Source: Acidobacteriota bacterium (GTDB lineage Bacteria; Acidobacteriota; UBA890). Taken from it: DNA of 18,572 bases. The notes beneath the pieces are model-generated. The model was given only the letters and a program-made list of their open reading frames with translations, did not search any database and was not told where the DNA came from. Of the stretch, positions 7,280 through 14,925 are shown piece by piece. A program made the position numbers and the translations under genes. The stretch is from positions 1-18,572 of the forward strand of contig JADFNY010000010.1 of the NCBI GenBank assembly GCA_022563115.1, written 5' to 3'. Every line of letters begins with the position of its first letter. Within the stretch, counting starts at the first letter, position 1.

Positions 7280-8829
7280 CAGTCACGTCCCGACCCCAGC
7301 AGGTCACCCTCGAGAAGGGCGACCTCGAGCCGGGCGATGTCCGGTGACAAGACACGGTCGGCGGTCAGTGGCTCGACCATCTCGCGGACCCGATCCTTGA
7401 AGGCGCGCAGCTTGGGCGCCGGCAGCGCCGGCGCCAGAAACTCCAACGCCTCACAGGCGCAGAGCACCTCGATGGCGATGACGCGTCGGCAGTTGGCGAC
7501 CGCCTGCCACGCTTTCCAGGCGCCCCAGGCGCCCATCGAGACGTGGTCTTCCTGATCGGCGGACGTCGGAATGCTATCGGCGGCGCTCGGCACCGCCAGA
7601 CCCCGGGTCTCGCTCACCAACGCCGCGGCGGCGGTTTGGGTGATCAACAGCCCGGACTGTAGGCCACCATCTTGCACGAGGAAAGCCGGGAGGCCCGACA
7701 GGGTCGGGTTGACCAGGCGGTTCACACGTCGCTCACAGATCGATGCCAGGTCGGCGGCGGCAATGGCGAGCATGTCGACGGCGTAGGCGATGGGTTGGCC
7801 GTGGAAGTTGCCACCCGAAATGATGCGGCCGTCCTCGAGCACGATGGGGTTGTCGGTCACCGAGTTGATCTCCACGCTGAGGGTCCCGCGCGCCATGCGG
7901 CAAACATCGCGGGCGGCGCCGTGCACCTGCGGGATACAACGCAGCGAGTAGGCATCCTGCACCCTCTCGGCGCCGTGCCGGTTGGCGAGCTCGCTGCCCG
8001 CCAGCAGCCCAACCATATGGTGGGCCACATCGACTTGCCCCGGATGTGGCCGTAGCTCGGCGAGGGCGGGCTCGAAGGCGTCGACCCGAGCCCCCAGCGC
8101 CTCGACGGACAACGCCCCGACGATGTCGGCGACGACGCACAGATCTTCGAGCTCACGACACGCCAGCGCTCCGATCGCCGTCATCATCTGGGTGCCGTTG
8201 AGCAACGCCAGGCCCTCCTTGGCCTCGAGAACGAGAGGATCGAGGCCGGCGGCACGGAGTCCCTCGGCGGCCTCGACGCGTGAGCCGTCGACCCAGGCTT
8301 CACCCTCGCCCACCAGAACCAGAGCGACGTGGGCCAGAGGCGCAAGGTCGCCGCTCGCTCCGACGCTCCCCTGCCGCGGCACGACCGGGCAGACGTCCCG
8401 GTTCAACAGCCCGAGGAGCTGGTCGACGATCAGCGGCCGCCCACCCGAATATCCGCGAGCCAGAACGTTGGCACGCAGCAGCATGATAGGGCGGACCGCC
8501 TCGAGCGGAAGCGGCTCGCCGACGCCGACCGCGTGGCTGCGCACCAGGTTGAGTTGGAGTTGCTCGAGGTCGGCGCCGTCGACCCGCACCTGGGCGAAGT
8601 GCCCGAACCCGGTGTTGACGCCGTAGACGGTCGCACCCGACTCGACAACTTCGAGGACCCGGTCGTGGCTCCGTTCCATCGCCACACGGGCTCCCTCGTC
8701 GAGTTCGAAGCGACCGATGCGCCCGCGCGCCGCGCTCTCGACGTCTTCGAGCGTCAGCGAATTGCCGTCGATACGCAGTATTTGATCGGGCTTTTCAGCG
8801 CTGTCCGTCATCGACACCGACACTAGCAT
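7279..8829 (-). CDS. hutH: Histidine ammonia-lyase
   Basis: A 516-residue MIO-dependent lyase that deaminates L-histidine to urocanate. The triad that cyclises into the MIO group is Ala158-Ser159-Gly160 in GSVGASGDLAPLAHVAL. The catalytic Tyr lies in TVYGVNTGFG (67-76). The substrate-selectivity position reads RSHAVGVG, with the Ser-His pair typical of histidine rather than tyrosine or phenylalanine lyases. MLLRANVLARGYSGGRP and QEDHVSMG are further family signatures. The first six residues may not be used, since a second in-frame ATG is at 8811. No other hut genes are in the window; the only partner is the overlapping HEAT lipoprotein. Upstream it is divergent from purA with 134 bp between starts. 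Confidence 0.95.
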   Translation of the reverse strand: MLVSVSMTDSAEKPDQILRIDGNSLTLEDVESAARGRIGRFELDEGARVAMERSHDRVLEVVESGATVYGVNTGFGHFAQVRVDGADLEQLQLNLVRSHAVGVGEPLPLEAVRPIMLLRANVLARGYSGGRPLIVDQLLGLLNRDVCPVVPRQGSVGASGDLAPLAHVALVLVGEGEAWVDGSRVEAAEGLRAAGLDPLVLEAKEGLALLNGTQMMTAIGALACRELEDLCVVADIVGALSVEALGARVDAFEPALAELRPHPGQVDVAHHMVGLLAGSELANRHGAERVQDAYSLRCIPQVHGAARDVCRMARGTLSVEINSVTDNPIVLEDGRIISGGNFHGQPIAYAVDMLAIAAADLASICERRVNRLVNPTLSGLPAFLVQDGGLQSGLLITQTAAAALVSETRGLAVPSAADSIPTSADQEDHVSMGAWGAWKAWQAVANCRRVIAIEVLCACEALEFLAPALPAPKLRAFKDRVREMVEPLTADRVLSPDIARLEVALLEGDLLGSGRD

Positions 8830-8963
8830 GGCCCCGACGGCCCGGTGTCCACGCCCTGCCGCGGCCTGCTTGTCGCTGCTTCAGCGCTCCTGGTACGATC
8901 TCAAGGTCTGGTTTTTCTTCCGCAAATGCTCCCATAATCTCGACCTGGGCGGAGTTCGTCTGT

Positions 8964-10316
8964 ATGTCTAATGTGGTCCTTCTGGGCACCCAGTGGGGTG
9001 ACGAGGGTAAGGGCAAGATCGTCGACTGGCTCACCGAGCACTTCGACATCGTCGCCCGCTACCAAGGCGGCAACAACGCCGGCCACACCGTCATCATCGA
9101 TGGTGACAAGCATGTCCTGCACCTGATTCCGTCGGGGATCCTGCGCCCCGGGCGGGTCTGTGTCATCGGCAACGGTGTGGTCGTCGACCCGGAGGCACTG
9201 TTCGAAGAGATCGACGGGCTCGAAGACACCGGCATCGAGGTTGACGGTCGGCTGCTGATCTCGGAACGGGCCCACATCATCCTCCCCTACCACCGCGGCA
9301 AGGAGCTCGGGTCGGAAAAGCGCCGCGGCGAGGAGAGTATCGGCACCACCAGCCGCGGCATCGGGCCCTGCTACGAGGACAAGATGGCTCGCTCGGGCAT
9401 CCGCGTGGTCGATTGCATCCACCCCGACGTGCTCGCCGACAAGGTGCGGGCCAACCTCGGCGTCGTCAACGAACTGCTCGCCGCTCTATACGATCACCCG
9501 CCCTTCGACGCCGACGAGATCATCGAGACCTACTCGGCCTACGGCGAGCGGCTGCGTCCCTACGCCACCGACACGTCGCTGTATCTGAACCAGGCGATGG
9601 ACTCCGGCAAGACAGTGCTCATGGAGGGCGCCCAGGGAACCCACCTCGACGTCGACCACGGCACCTACCCGTTCGTCACCTCCTCGAACGCCACCGCCGG
9701 CGGCGTCTGCTCCGGCCTCGGCATCGGACCGACCCGCATCAGCGCCGTTCTCGGGGTTGCCAAGGCCTACACCACGCGGGTCGGCTCGGGCCCGTTCCCG
9801 AGCGAGCTACACGGCGAGCTCGGCGAGCAGCTCCGCGACGCCGGCAACGAGTTCGGCGCCACCACCGGCCGGCCGCGCCGCTGTGGCCCGTTCGACGCCG
9901 TCGCCGTGCGCTACGCCACCCGGGTCAACGCCTGCGACGCCCTCGTGTTGACCAAGCTCGATGTCCTCGATGGCCTCGAGACCATCCCCATCTGCACCGC
10001 CTACCAGATCGGCGATGAGCGTCTCGACGAGATGCCGGCGGAGACCTGGTTGCTCGACAGAATCGTGCCCGTCGTCGAGGAGCTGCCGGGCTGGCAAACG
10101 CCGACCTCCGACATCGACCACTGGGACGATTTGCCCCAAGCCTGCCGCGACTACGTCGCCCGGATCGCCGAGCTCACCAGCTGCGAGATCGGCGTTCTCT
10201 CCGTCGGCGCCGAGCGCCGGGCGATCATCACCGTGCCCGGCACACGGATCGGCGACTGGCTGGACGGCAACGGCACCCCCGGGAGTTTTTCAGCACCCTC
10301 CCCAACTAAGTACTAA
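8964..10316 (+). CDS. purA: Adenylosuccinate synthetase
   Basis: Makes adenylosuccinate from IMP, aspartate and GTP, the first committed step to AMP. The GTP loop WGDEGKGK holds catalytic Asp13, and NNAGHT holds His41, the same numbers as the E. coli enzyme. EGAQGTHLDVDHGTYPFVTSSN and GRPRRCGPFDAVAVRY are intact. GGAG at 8951-8954 is 9 nt before ATG 8964. CATAAT at 8933-8938 may be a -10 box but has no convincing -35. The protein has 450 residues against about 430 for the family. The last 16 or so, GNGTPGSFSAPSPTKY, do not look like PurA and are encoded largely by an inverted copy of the REP-like element. The TAA stop overlaps the stop of the convergent gene. Confidence 0.97.
   Translation: MSNVVLLGTQWGDEGKGKIVDWLTEHFDIVARYQGGNNAGHTVIIDGDKHVLHLIPSGILRPGRVCVIGNGVVVDPEALFEEIDGLEDTGIEVDGRLLISERAHIILPYHRGKELGSEKRRGEESIGTTSRGIGPCYEDKMARSGIRVVDCIHPDVLADKVRANLGVVNELLAALYDHPPFDADEIIETYSAYGERLRPYATDTSLYLNQAMDSGKTVLMEGAQGTHLDVDHGTYPFVTSSNATAGGVCSGLGIGPTRISAVLGVAKAYTTRVGSGPFPSELHGELGEQLRDAGNEFGATTGRPRRCGPFDAVAVRYATRVNACDALVLTKLDVLDGLETIPICTAYQIGDERLDEMPAETWLLDRIVPVVEELPGWQTPTSDIDHWDDLPQACRDYVARIAELTSCEIGVLSVGAERRAIITVPGTRIGDWLDGNGTPGSFSAPSPTKY
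10280..10300 (-). repeat. REP-like element (copy 3, inverted, inside the purA end)
   Basis: CGGGAGTTTTTCAGCACCCT on the plus strand is the reverse complement of the core seen at 5538-5560, with one change and without the final TAG-containing end. In purA's frame the complete element would read Ser-Phe-Ser-Ala-Pro-Cys-stop. Here the missing 'TGCTAG' lets translation run five codons further to TAA 10314. Confidence 0.65.
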
Positions 10317-11776
10317 GGCGCCCGCCTGACATTGTTCCCTGCCGGCTGGCTCGATGGAAGGGATGATCGAGCCGCGTAGTGGTTCCAGCCGAAGACGTCC
10401 TTCACGGCGAACAGCCACTCGAAGCCGTTCAACCCGTCGCCCACCATCGCCCTGTTGAAGCTGCTGGGAAAAAGCGCGTGACCCTCGAATTCCTCGTTCC
10501 ATGAGCCGACGATGACCAGCGGTGCGGGCAACGCTGGGGTGCCGAGCCGGTCGGCGTGGGTGCGGGCAATGTGCTTTTGGGCGACCGTCAACATCTCGCG
10601 GAGGAGGTCGGCGTATTCGTTGCGTGAGGCGTGCAAGGTCGGGAACCCACGCTTCGCAAAGCCCGCGGCCGACGACGGGATAACGAGCAGCGGCAGGCCG
10701 CTAAAGCGATTGATCGTGCCCTCGAACGCCTCCACGGTCCGCACCTCGTTGCGCAGGACGACATCTAGATAATCACCTCCCATGCGAACCGGCGCCGAGG
10801 CGGCGAAGTCGGCGACGACTCTGACGTCGTAGTGGTGGTAGCGGGTCACGGCGTCGAAAAACGTCGACCGCAGGCGCCGTCCGTTGTCGAGCTCGGGATC
10901 GTCGATGAACAATGCCTCGTCACCGATCAGATACGGCGGAACCCCGGCGACCTCGAGGAACGCGTTGCGTGCCCGGCCCAAGCTGATCACCACGTCCACC
11001 AGCGAGCTCAGGGTGGTCCCCAGAAGATGGCTGGCAAACATGTAGATGGCCGGGCGGCCGTCGATCAGCAGGACCTCAGGCTTGATCGCTCCGCTTGCCG
11101 GATCGAGCATCATCCGCGCCATGCTCCTGAAATTATCGACCAGACGCTGCCGCCGACCCGAGCTCGACCCCACCGTCATCCGTGAGCTCGATCCCAAGTT
11201 GATCGAGGTCTCGTACAGCCATCCGAACTTCCTGGATCCCAACGAAGGGGCGCGGAAGTAGCCGCGCTCGTAGTTTCCGACCGCTGGGTCAGACGCACCG
11301 ACTGGACTGTCGATCCACGAGAGCATGTCGGCGGTAATGCCGAATTCCGTCTTCAGCGCGTTGAACTCGTCTTCGAACGCGGGATCGTCGGAATTGTAGT
11401 CGCCTCCCAGGTAGGTCGTGGTCGTCGGCTCACGAACGCGGCGTTGGGGGTGATACCAACCGTAGTGCCAGCACAGAACGATCGGCCGGGGGGCGATCGG
11501 CCCGAGGCGGGCCACGGCGTCGAACACTTCGAGATCGAGCGACGTCACCATACCGCGACCCAACAGGTCGGCACGAAAGTCGTAGCCGGGATTTGGGCGG
11601 GGCGAGAAACCACGGGTCGCCCCCAGGCTCGCCTCGATGGCCCGGCGATCGTCGACGTTTACCGTGCCGTTGCCGTCGACATCGAGTGCCCAGATGGGCA
11701 CAGTGCCGGCGCGCGGATCGCCCACCTTCTGGGTCGCAAGGGCGGCGGCCCAAGCCAGAAAAACCCGTCGGTTCAT
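10313..11776 (-). CDS. Secreted GH99-like protein with N-terminal dockerin-like segment
   Basis: This 487-residue protein starts MNRRVFLAWAAALA, a short signal of possible Tat type (RR-x-F-L). Residues 31-52 carry a dockerin/EF-hand loop, DVDGNGTVNVDD, and a degenerate second one follows around 70-82 (ADLLGRGMVTSLDLEVF). The body resembles GH99/GH71-like domains: an early VLCWHYGWYHP (100-110), LLIDGRPAIYMF (236-247), and a late VGSWNEEFEGHALFPS (423-438), the 'WNE...EG' signature of that group. GH99 enzymes cleave mannan-type glycans by an endo mechanism. GH99-like domains also occur in WbsX-type proteins, so the substrate is open. It converges on purA, and the two stop codons overlap (TACTAA). 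Confidence 0.65.
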   Translation of the reverse strand: MNRRVFLAWAAALATQKVGDPRAGTVPIWALDVDGNGTVNVDDRRAIEASLGATRGFSPRPNPGYDFRADLLGRGMVTSLDLEVFDAVARLGPIAPRPIVLCWHYGWYHPQRRVREPTTTTYLGGDYNSDDPAFEDEFNALKTEFGITADMLSWIDSPVGASDPAVGNYERGYFRAPSLGSRKFGWLYETSINLGSSSRMTVGSSSGRRQRLVDNFRSMARMMLDPASGAIKPEVLLIDGRPAIYMFASHLLGTTLSSLVDVVISLGRARNAFLEVAGVPPYLIGDEALFIDDPELDNGRRLRSTFFDAVTRYHHYDVRVVADFAASAPVRMGGDYLDVVLRNEVRTVEAFEGTINRFSGLPLLVIPSSAAGFAKRGFPTLHASRNEYADLLREMLTVAQKHIARTHADRLGTPALPAPLVIVGSWNEEFEGHALFPSSFNRAMVGDGLNGFEWLFAVKDVFGWNHYAARSSLPSSQPAGNNVRRAP

Positions 11777-11893
11777 GGTTTGTGTAAGTCCCTCGGCCGG
11801 TGAGGCGGGGTTGATCTCTGTCTCGACCCACTCCCATGGGGATGGGTGGAATGCGTGGAATGCTACGGCAGTACTCGTTCGGCGCGCAAATTC
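11777..11893 (-). promoter_or_regulatory. Upstream region of the GH99-like gene with promoter candidate and short repeats
   Basis: On the minus strand TTGCGC (11889-11884) and TAGCAT (11865-11860) are 18 bp apart, a plausible but weak promoter. The -10 box lies in a perfect tandem duplication of GTGGAATGC (plus strand 11846-11863). Next to it is an imperfect palindrome centred on CCATGG (about 11827-11846). These could be an operator, but nothing proves it. Confidence 0.3.
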
Positions 11894-12067
11894 TTACACA
11901 TCGAGCCCAACCGACCGCATCAGCTCGAGGGCGTTGCTCTTTTCGATCACGCCGGCGCGCATGTGGTAGTCAAAGCGCATCTTGCCGTCTTCGAGATAAT
12001 CCTCGAAGTGAATGTTGGCGCCCTGGTCGCCGCGCGCATCGGCAATGTGGGTGAGCGCCAGGTCGTG
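11894..12067 (-). pseudogene. C-terminal remnant of a MutS-related ATPase
   Basis: Reading from His at 12067 to TAA at 11894 gives 57 residues beginning HDLALTHIADARGDQGANIH, continuing FEDYLEDGKMRFDYHMRAGV, and ending IEKSNALELMRSVGLDV. This matches the extreme C-terminus of the MutS-related, often membrane-linked ATPases, where 'TTHDLAL...NVHFEE...DGxMxFDYxLRPGVxxxSNALxLMRxVGL' is standard. It is not the canonical mutS of this window. The ATPase core (Walker A and B) is missing, and a TGA stands in frame four codons before the His. The VOC remnant lies directly upstream in another frame, and its residues GVMAVVILV may be the part that once preceded 'TTHDLAL', so a small frameshift may lie at about 12070. 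Confidence 0.75.
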
Positions 12068-12116
12068 GCACCAGGATCACCACCGCCATGACCCCGAGGC
12101 GGCCGTAGCCCGAGAC

Positions 12117-12327
12117 GATCGAAAACGCGGTCACCGCAACCTGCCCAGCGCCCCGTCTTCCCGGCCATGAACCAGGCTTCGGGAAGAAGGTCATGATCGT
12201 GCCCGGACGGCCGAGCTGGTCGCCGTAGTAGAAGTGATAGGTTTCGGGATCATCGAAGTTGACGGTGCATTTTGCCAAGCGGAGACCCAGAACCCCGGCC
12301 CGCAAACGGATCGTTCTCCTGAGCGGT
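12117..12327 (-). pseudogene. N-terminal remnant of a VOC-family ring-cleaving dioxygenase
   Basis: The frame from 12305 reads AGVLGLRLAKCTVNFDDPET, then YHFYYGDQLGRPGTIMTFFP, then KPGSWPGRRGAGQVAVTAFS. This is the first VOC module of the glyoxalase/ring-cleaving dioxygenase family, including the metal-binding His of TYHFYYGD. Similarity stops at 'AFSI' (12117). The residues normally before 'AGVLGLRL' appear in a different frame (TAQENDPFAG, 12327-12298), which implies a frameshift near 12300. The true start codon is missing. The thiamine-binding gene ends at 12357, only 30 bp away. More than three quarters of a normal gene is gone, so it cannot be functional. Confidence 0.7.
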
Positions 12328-12356
12328 ACCGCACCCCGCTACGGAAGCGGCCGCCG

Positions 12357-12662
12357 CTACTTGCGCACCTCGTGTCCCAGCGCCGTCTCGATGCTCGCCA
12401 CCTTGCCACCGATGCGGCCGCTGCGACCGGTGTGATCGTCGATCTTGACGACGCAGGTAACGCGCTCGGAATGCACGTGCATGGCGTCGAAGCACTTCTT
12501 GATCACGCCCATGACTTCGTCCCAGTCGCCCTCGACGGTCGTTCCCATCGCCGTTACTTGGTGCTCGAGGCCGCTGTCTTCGACGATCTTGATCGCCTCG
12601 GCAACTTGAGGCCCGAGCGACAGGCCTTCGCCCATTGGGACAATGGAGAAAAACGCCAGCAT
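12357..12662 (-). CDS. MTH1187/YkoF-type thiamine-binding protein
   Basis: From ATG 12662 the protein has 101 residues beginning MLAFFSIVPMGEGLSLGPQV. The pattern 'FSIVPMGEG', then KIVEDSGLEHQVTAMGTTVE and GDWDEVMGVIKKC, then RVTCVVKIDDHTGRSGRIGG is the MTH1187 (PF01910, formerly DUF77) family. It is a ferredoxin-like fold whose members bind thiamine or thiamine-like ligands and usually form tetramers. Length and motifs are complete, so it should be functional. Two GTG codons lie in frame just before the ATG, but GGAGG (12672-12668) is 5 nt before ATG 12662 and fits it best. It is followed by the broken VOC gene. Confidence 0.88.
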   Translation of the reverse strand: MLAFFSIVPMGEGLSLGPQVAEAIKIVEDSGLEHQVTAMGTTVEGDWDEVMGVIKKCFDAMHVHSERVTCVVKIDDHTGRSGRIGGKVASIETALGHEVRK

Positions 12663-12667
12663 CACCA

Positions 12668-12672
12668 CCTCC
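12668..12672 (-). promoter_or_regulatory. Ribosome binding site of the thiamine-binding gene
   Basis: GGAGG on the minus strand overlaps the first of two upstream in-frame GTG codons. It therefore cannot serve that codon and fixes the start at ATG 12662. Confidence 0.7.
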
Positions 12673-13098
12673 GGGGTTCGTGGTCGATCCCTTCTGCATA
12701 ATTAACTAACTATAGGCTTGGGCGCAGCATTCGCCTTGACGGGCCTCATTTCCAGCCAGCTCTCATGGAGTAAGCGCCACCGATCCGGTGAGCTTTGTCG
12801 AGCACCTGCGGCTTCGGGTCGCGAGCAAGTTCCAACGCTTCTTTAGATAGGCCGTGACCGAGTTGAGCTTCACCGGCCCGCCGCCCTTCTCGTTGCGGTT
12901 CCGGATCTCCCCAGGCAGGAGTGACAGACGCCTGCCCCACCTGGCCCACCCTCCTAGCCTGGCTAGAGAACGACCTGTCCGACGAGGTAAGCGGCTTGGT
13001 GTTAGGCGTCGCCCATTGAACATCTGGACCGATACCCAATAGGCTAGCGACGCGGGAGACGTGTCACGATTAGGCGTCTGCGACCTCAGAGGGACGAT
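12673..13098. other. Gene-poor stretch of about 425 bp
   Basis: No gene is recognised. Two minus-strand frames of 86-97 codons overlap here (for example one containing LSKEALELARDPKPQVLDKA), but neither has a recognisable family or a good ribosome binding site. Two structures stand out: a hairpin GGCAGG/CCTGCC at 12914-12936, and a perfect 13-bp palindrome CTAGCCTGGCTAG at 12954-12966. TTAGGCGTC occurs twice (13002-13010, 13070-13078). AT-rich bases at 12700-12715 (ATTAACTAACTATAGG) probably belong to the promoter of the thiamine-binding gene. The region could be an eroded gene or mobile element, but nothing identifies it. Confidence 0.4.
13016..13045 (+). promoter_or_regulatory. Candidate promoter of the DUF1800 gene
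   Basis: TTGAAC (13016-13021) and TAGGCT (13040-13045) are 18 bp apart. The -35 fits well and the -10 poorly. It would give a leader of roughly 45 nt before ATG 13099. Confidence 0.3.
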
Positions 13099-14874
13099 AT
13101 GAGTCTTCAGTTGCGTAGTGGCCTAGCCTGCTCGCTGAAAGTTGTCGGCGTGTTCATCCTGCTCGTTATTCCTCAGTATTCTGTTTCGTTCGCTACCAAC
13201 AGCGAGGAGGAGCTGACCGAGAACCAGAAGATCATCCATGTCCTCAATCGTTTGGGCTTCGGCCCCCGCTTGGGCGATATCGAGAGAGTGAAGGCCATGG
13301 GGATCGAGGCTTACATTGAGGAACAGCTCCACCCGGCGAGCATCCCGGACCCGCTTGCCGACGATATGTTGGCCGACTTTACGTCGTTGGAGATGGGCCT
13401 GGAAGAGATTCTCGCGGCGAACTTGCCGGTCCCAATGGGAAGGCGCAGTAGGGCGACGATTTTCGAGCGGAAGAGGCTTTCTGAGGAGGCTGAGCGGGAG
13501 GCTGCGGCCGTGACCGACGAGTCTGGTGCCGCTAGGTTTCGCCGAATGGACGCCGAGGCTGCTGTCAAGAAGGAGACTGGGGACGAGATCCGCGTGGCGA
13601 GAATCATCCGGGCGGTGTACAGCGAGCGGCAGCTTCACGAGATCATGGTCGACTTCTGGATGAATCACTTCAATGTCGATTTCGGCGGAGAGGATCCATT
13701 TGCCGCCCACTTTGAACAGAGCGTGATTCGTCCGGGTTCCATCGGCAGTTTCGAGAATCTGCTGATGGCCGTCGCCAAGCACCCGAGTATGCTCGCCTAC
13801 CTCGACAATTGGATCAGCTCGGCCCCTGCCGAGGTGATCGAACAGCGATTGGCTTCTCTCAAGCCCACCCTCGACGCTACCGAGTACCTTCAATTGCTCG
13901 AGCGAATGCCGTTCCTGCAACAGCTCAACGGACTCAATGAGAACTATGCGCGCGCGCTGATGGAGCTACATACCGTTGGCGTAGACGGGGGCTACACGCA
14001 GGAAGACGTCATCGAGGTCGCCAAGGTGCTCACCGGGTGGACGGTCGCTCCGTGGGAAATCACCAACGGCAGGGAAGAAGAAGGTCTCTTCGTGTTCGAT
14101 CCGCTGTTACACGTGGAAGGGGACAAGACCGTTCTCGGACAAACGATCGAGTCGGGCGGCATCGAAGAGGGGGAGCAGGTGATCAGGATGCTGGCTCACC
14201 ACCCATCCACGGCGCGCTACATCTCTACCAAGTTGGTTCGCCGCTTCGTTGCTGACGATCCACCGGCCGAGGTGGTGGAGGCCGCAAGCCGCACGTTCGA
14301 GGAAACCGGCGGCGACATCCGCGAAGTGTTGCGAACGATCTTTGCCTCGCCTCAGTTCCTGTCGGAAGTCTATTACCAGGTGAAGATCAAGAAGCCGTTG
14401 GAGCTGGTGGTCAGCGCCTTGCGCGTCGTCAACGCCGAGGTTGATCGATCCGTCGGGGGTTGGGGCACTGGTCGACGCATCATCCGCCGGATGGGCGAGG
14501 ATATCTACAATCACCCGGCACCCGATGGCAACCCCGACGTAGCGGGAGCGTGGATCAATACGAATGCCTTGCTCGAGCGTTTGCTCTTCGCCAACGACTT
14601 GGCGAACAACAAACTGCTTGGAGTGAAGGTCGACCTCGACACCGCCGAAAAGCTGCTCACCCAGCTCGACCTACCCCGCCCGACTTCCGAGCAAATCGAG
14701 CAGTTCCGATTGCTTGTCAGGCAGGTGGGTAGTGAACAAGGGCAGGAGATGATGGGGCAGGAAGCGATGATGGCGCCGTCCGGCGAGGCCGCGGCAGGCG
14801 ACGAGGAAGAATTCGATTCTCGTGCCCTGGTCGTGGCTACGATGCTCGGCTCACCACAGTTCCAGAAGAGGTGA
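13099..14874 (+). CDS. Exported DUF1800 family protein
   Basis: A 591-residue protein with a basic start and hydrophobic signal segment (residues 9-32). DUF1800 hallmarks are in order: HVLNRLGFGPR (47-57), DFWMNHFNV (185-193), the core GLNENYARALMELHTVGVDG followed by GYTQEDV (278-304), LTGWT (311-315), HHPSTARYISTKLVRRFV, and a C-terminal TIFASPQF. The function of the family is unknown. Its members are exported, often large, and usually encoded directly before a DUF1501 (sulfatase-like) gene. Here no DUF1501 gene follows; the next gene is convergent. The C-terminus (residues 545-570) has a Met/Gly/Glu-rich low-complexity stretch. AGAGGGA (13088-13094) just before ATG 13099 supports the start. 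Confidence 0.92.
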   Translation: MSLQLRSGLACSLKVVGVFILLVIPQYSVSFATNSEEELTENQKIIHVLNRLGFGPRLGDIERVKAMGIEAYIEEQLHPASIPDPLADDMLADFTSLEMGLEEILAANLPVPMGRRSRATIFERKRLSEEAEREAAAVTDESGAARFRRMDAEAAVKKETGDEIRVARIIRAVYSERQLHEIMVDFWMNHFNVDFGGEDPFAAHFEQSVIRPGSIGSFENLLMAVAKHPSMLAYLDNWISSAPAEVIEQRLASLKPTLDATEYLQLLERMPFLQQLNGLNENYARALMELHTVGVDGGYTQEDVIEVAKVLTGWTVAPWEITNGREEEGLFVFDPLLHVEGDKTVLGQTIESGGIEEGEQVIRMLAHHPSTARYISTKLVRRFVADDPPAEVVEAASRTFEETGGDIREVLRTIFASPQFLSEVYYQVKIKKPLELVVSALRVVNAEVDRSVGGWGTGRRIIRRMGEDIYNHPAPDGNPDVAGAWINTNALLERLLFANDLANNKLLGVKVDLDTAEKLLTQLDLPRPTSEQIEQFRLLVRQVGSEQGQEMMGQEAMMAPSGEAAAGDEEEFDSRALVVATMLGSPQFQKR

Positions 14875-14925
14875 GCCGTGATCGGTTATCGACGTCATGA
14901 ACGCTTGACAGTACCTACGAGCGGG

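Noticed and set aside
12250..12699. Minus-strand frame of 149 codons overlapping the thiamine-binding gene
   Set aside because: Most of it is out of frame with a clearly conserved protein and has an Arg/Gly-rich shadow composition. Only a short piece near 12300-12327 may be a shifted part of the VOC remnant.
12746..13039. Possible leader of a group II intron or other mobile element
   Set aside because: The sequence seemed vaguely familiar, but no reverse transcriptase, no domain V-like hairpin and no intron boundary could be found.
13123..13920. Minus-strand frame of 265 codons opposite the DUF1800 gene
   Set aside because: The plus strand carries the recognised family motifs over the same interval, and the antisense frame has no motif and no ribosome binding site.
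14878..14925. GTG start directly after the DUF1800 stop, as a truncated DUF1501 gene
   Set aside because: The translation (MIGYRRHERLTV) has no DUF1501 or Tat-signal features and runs into the convergent RTX gene.
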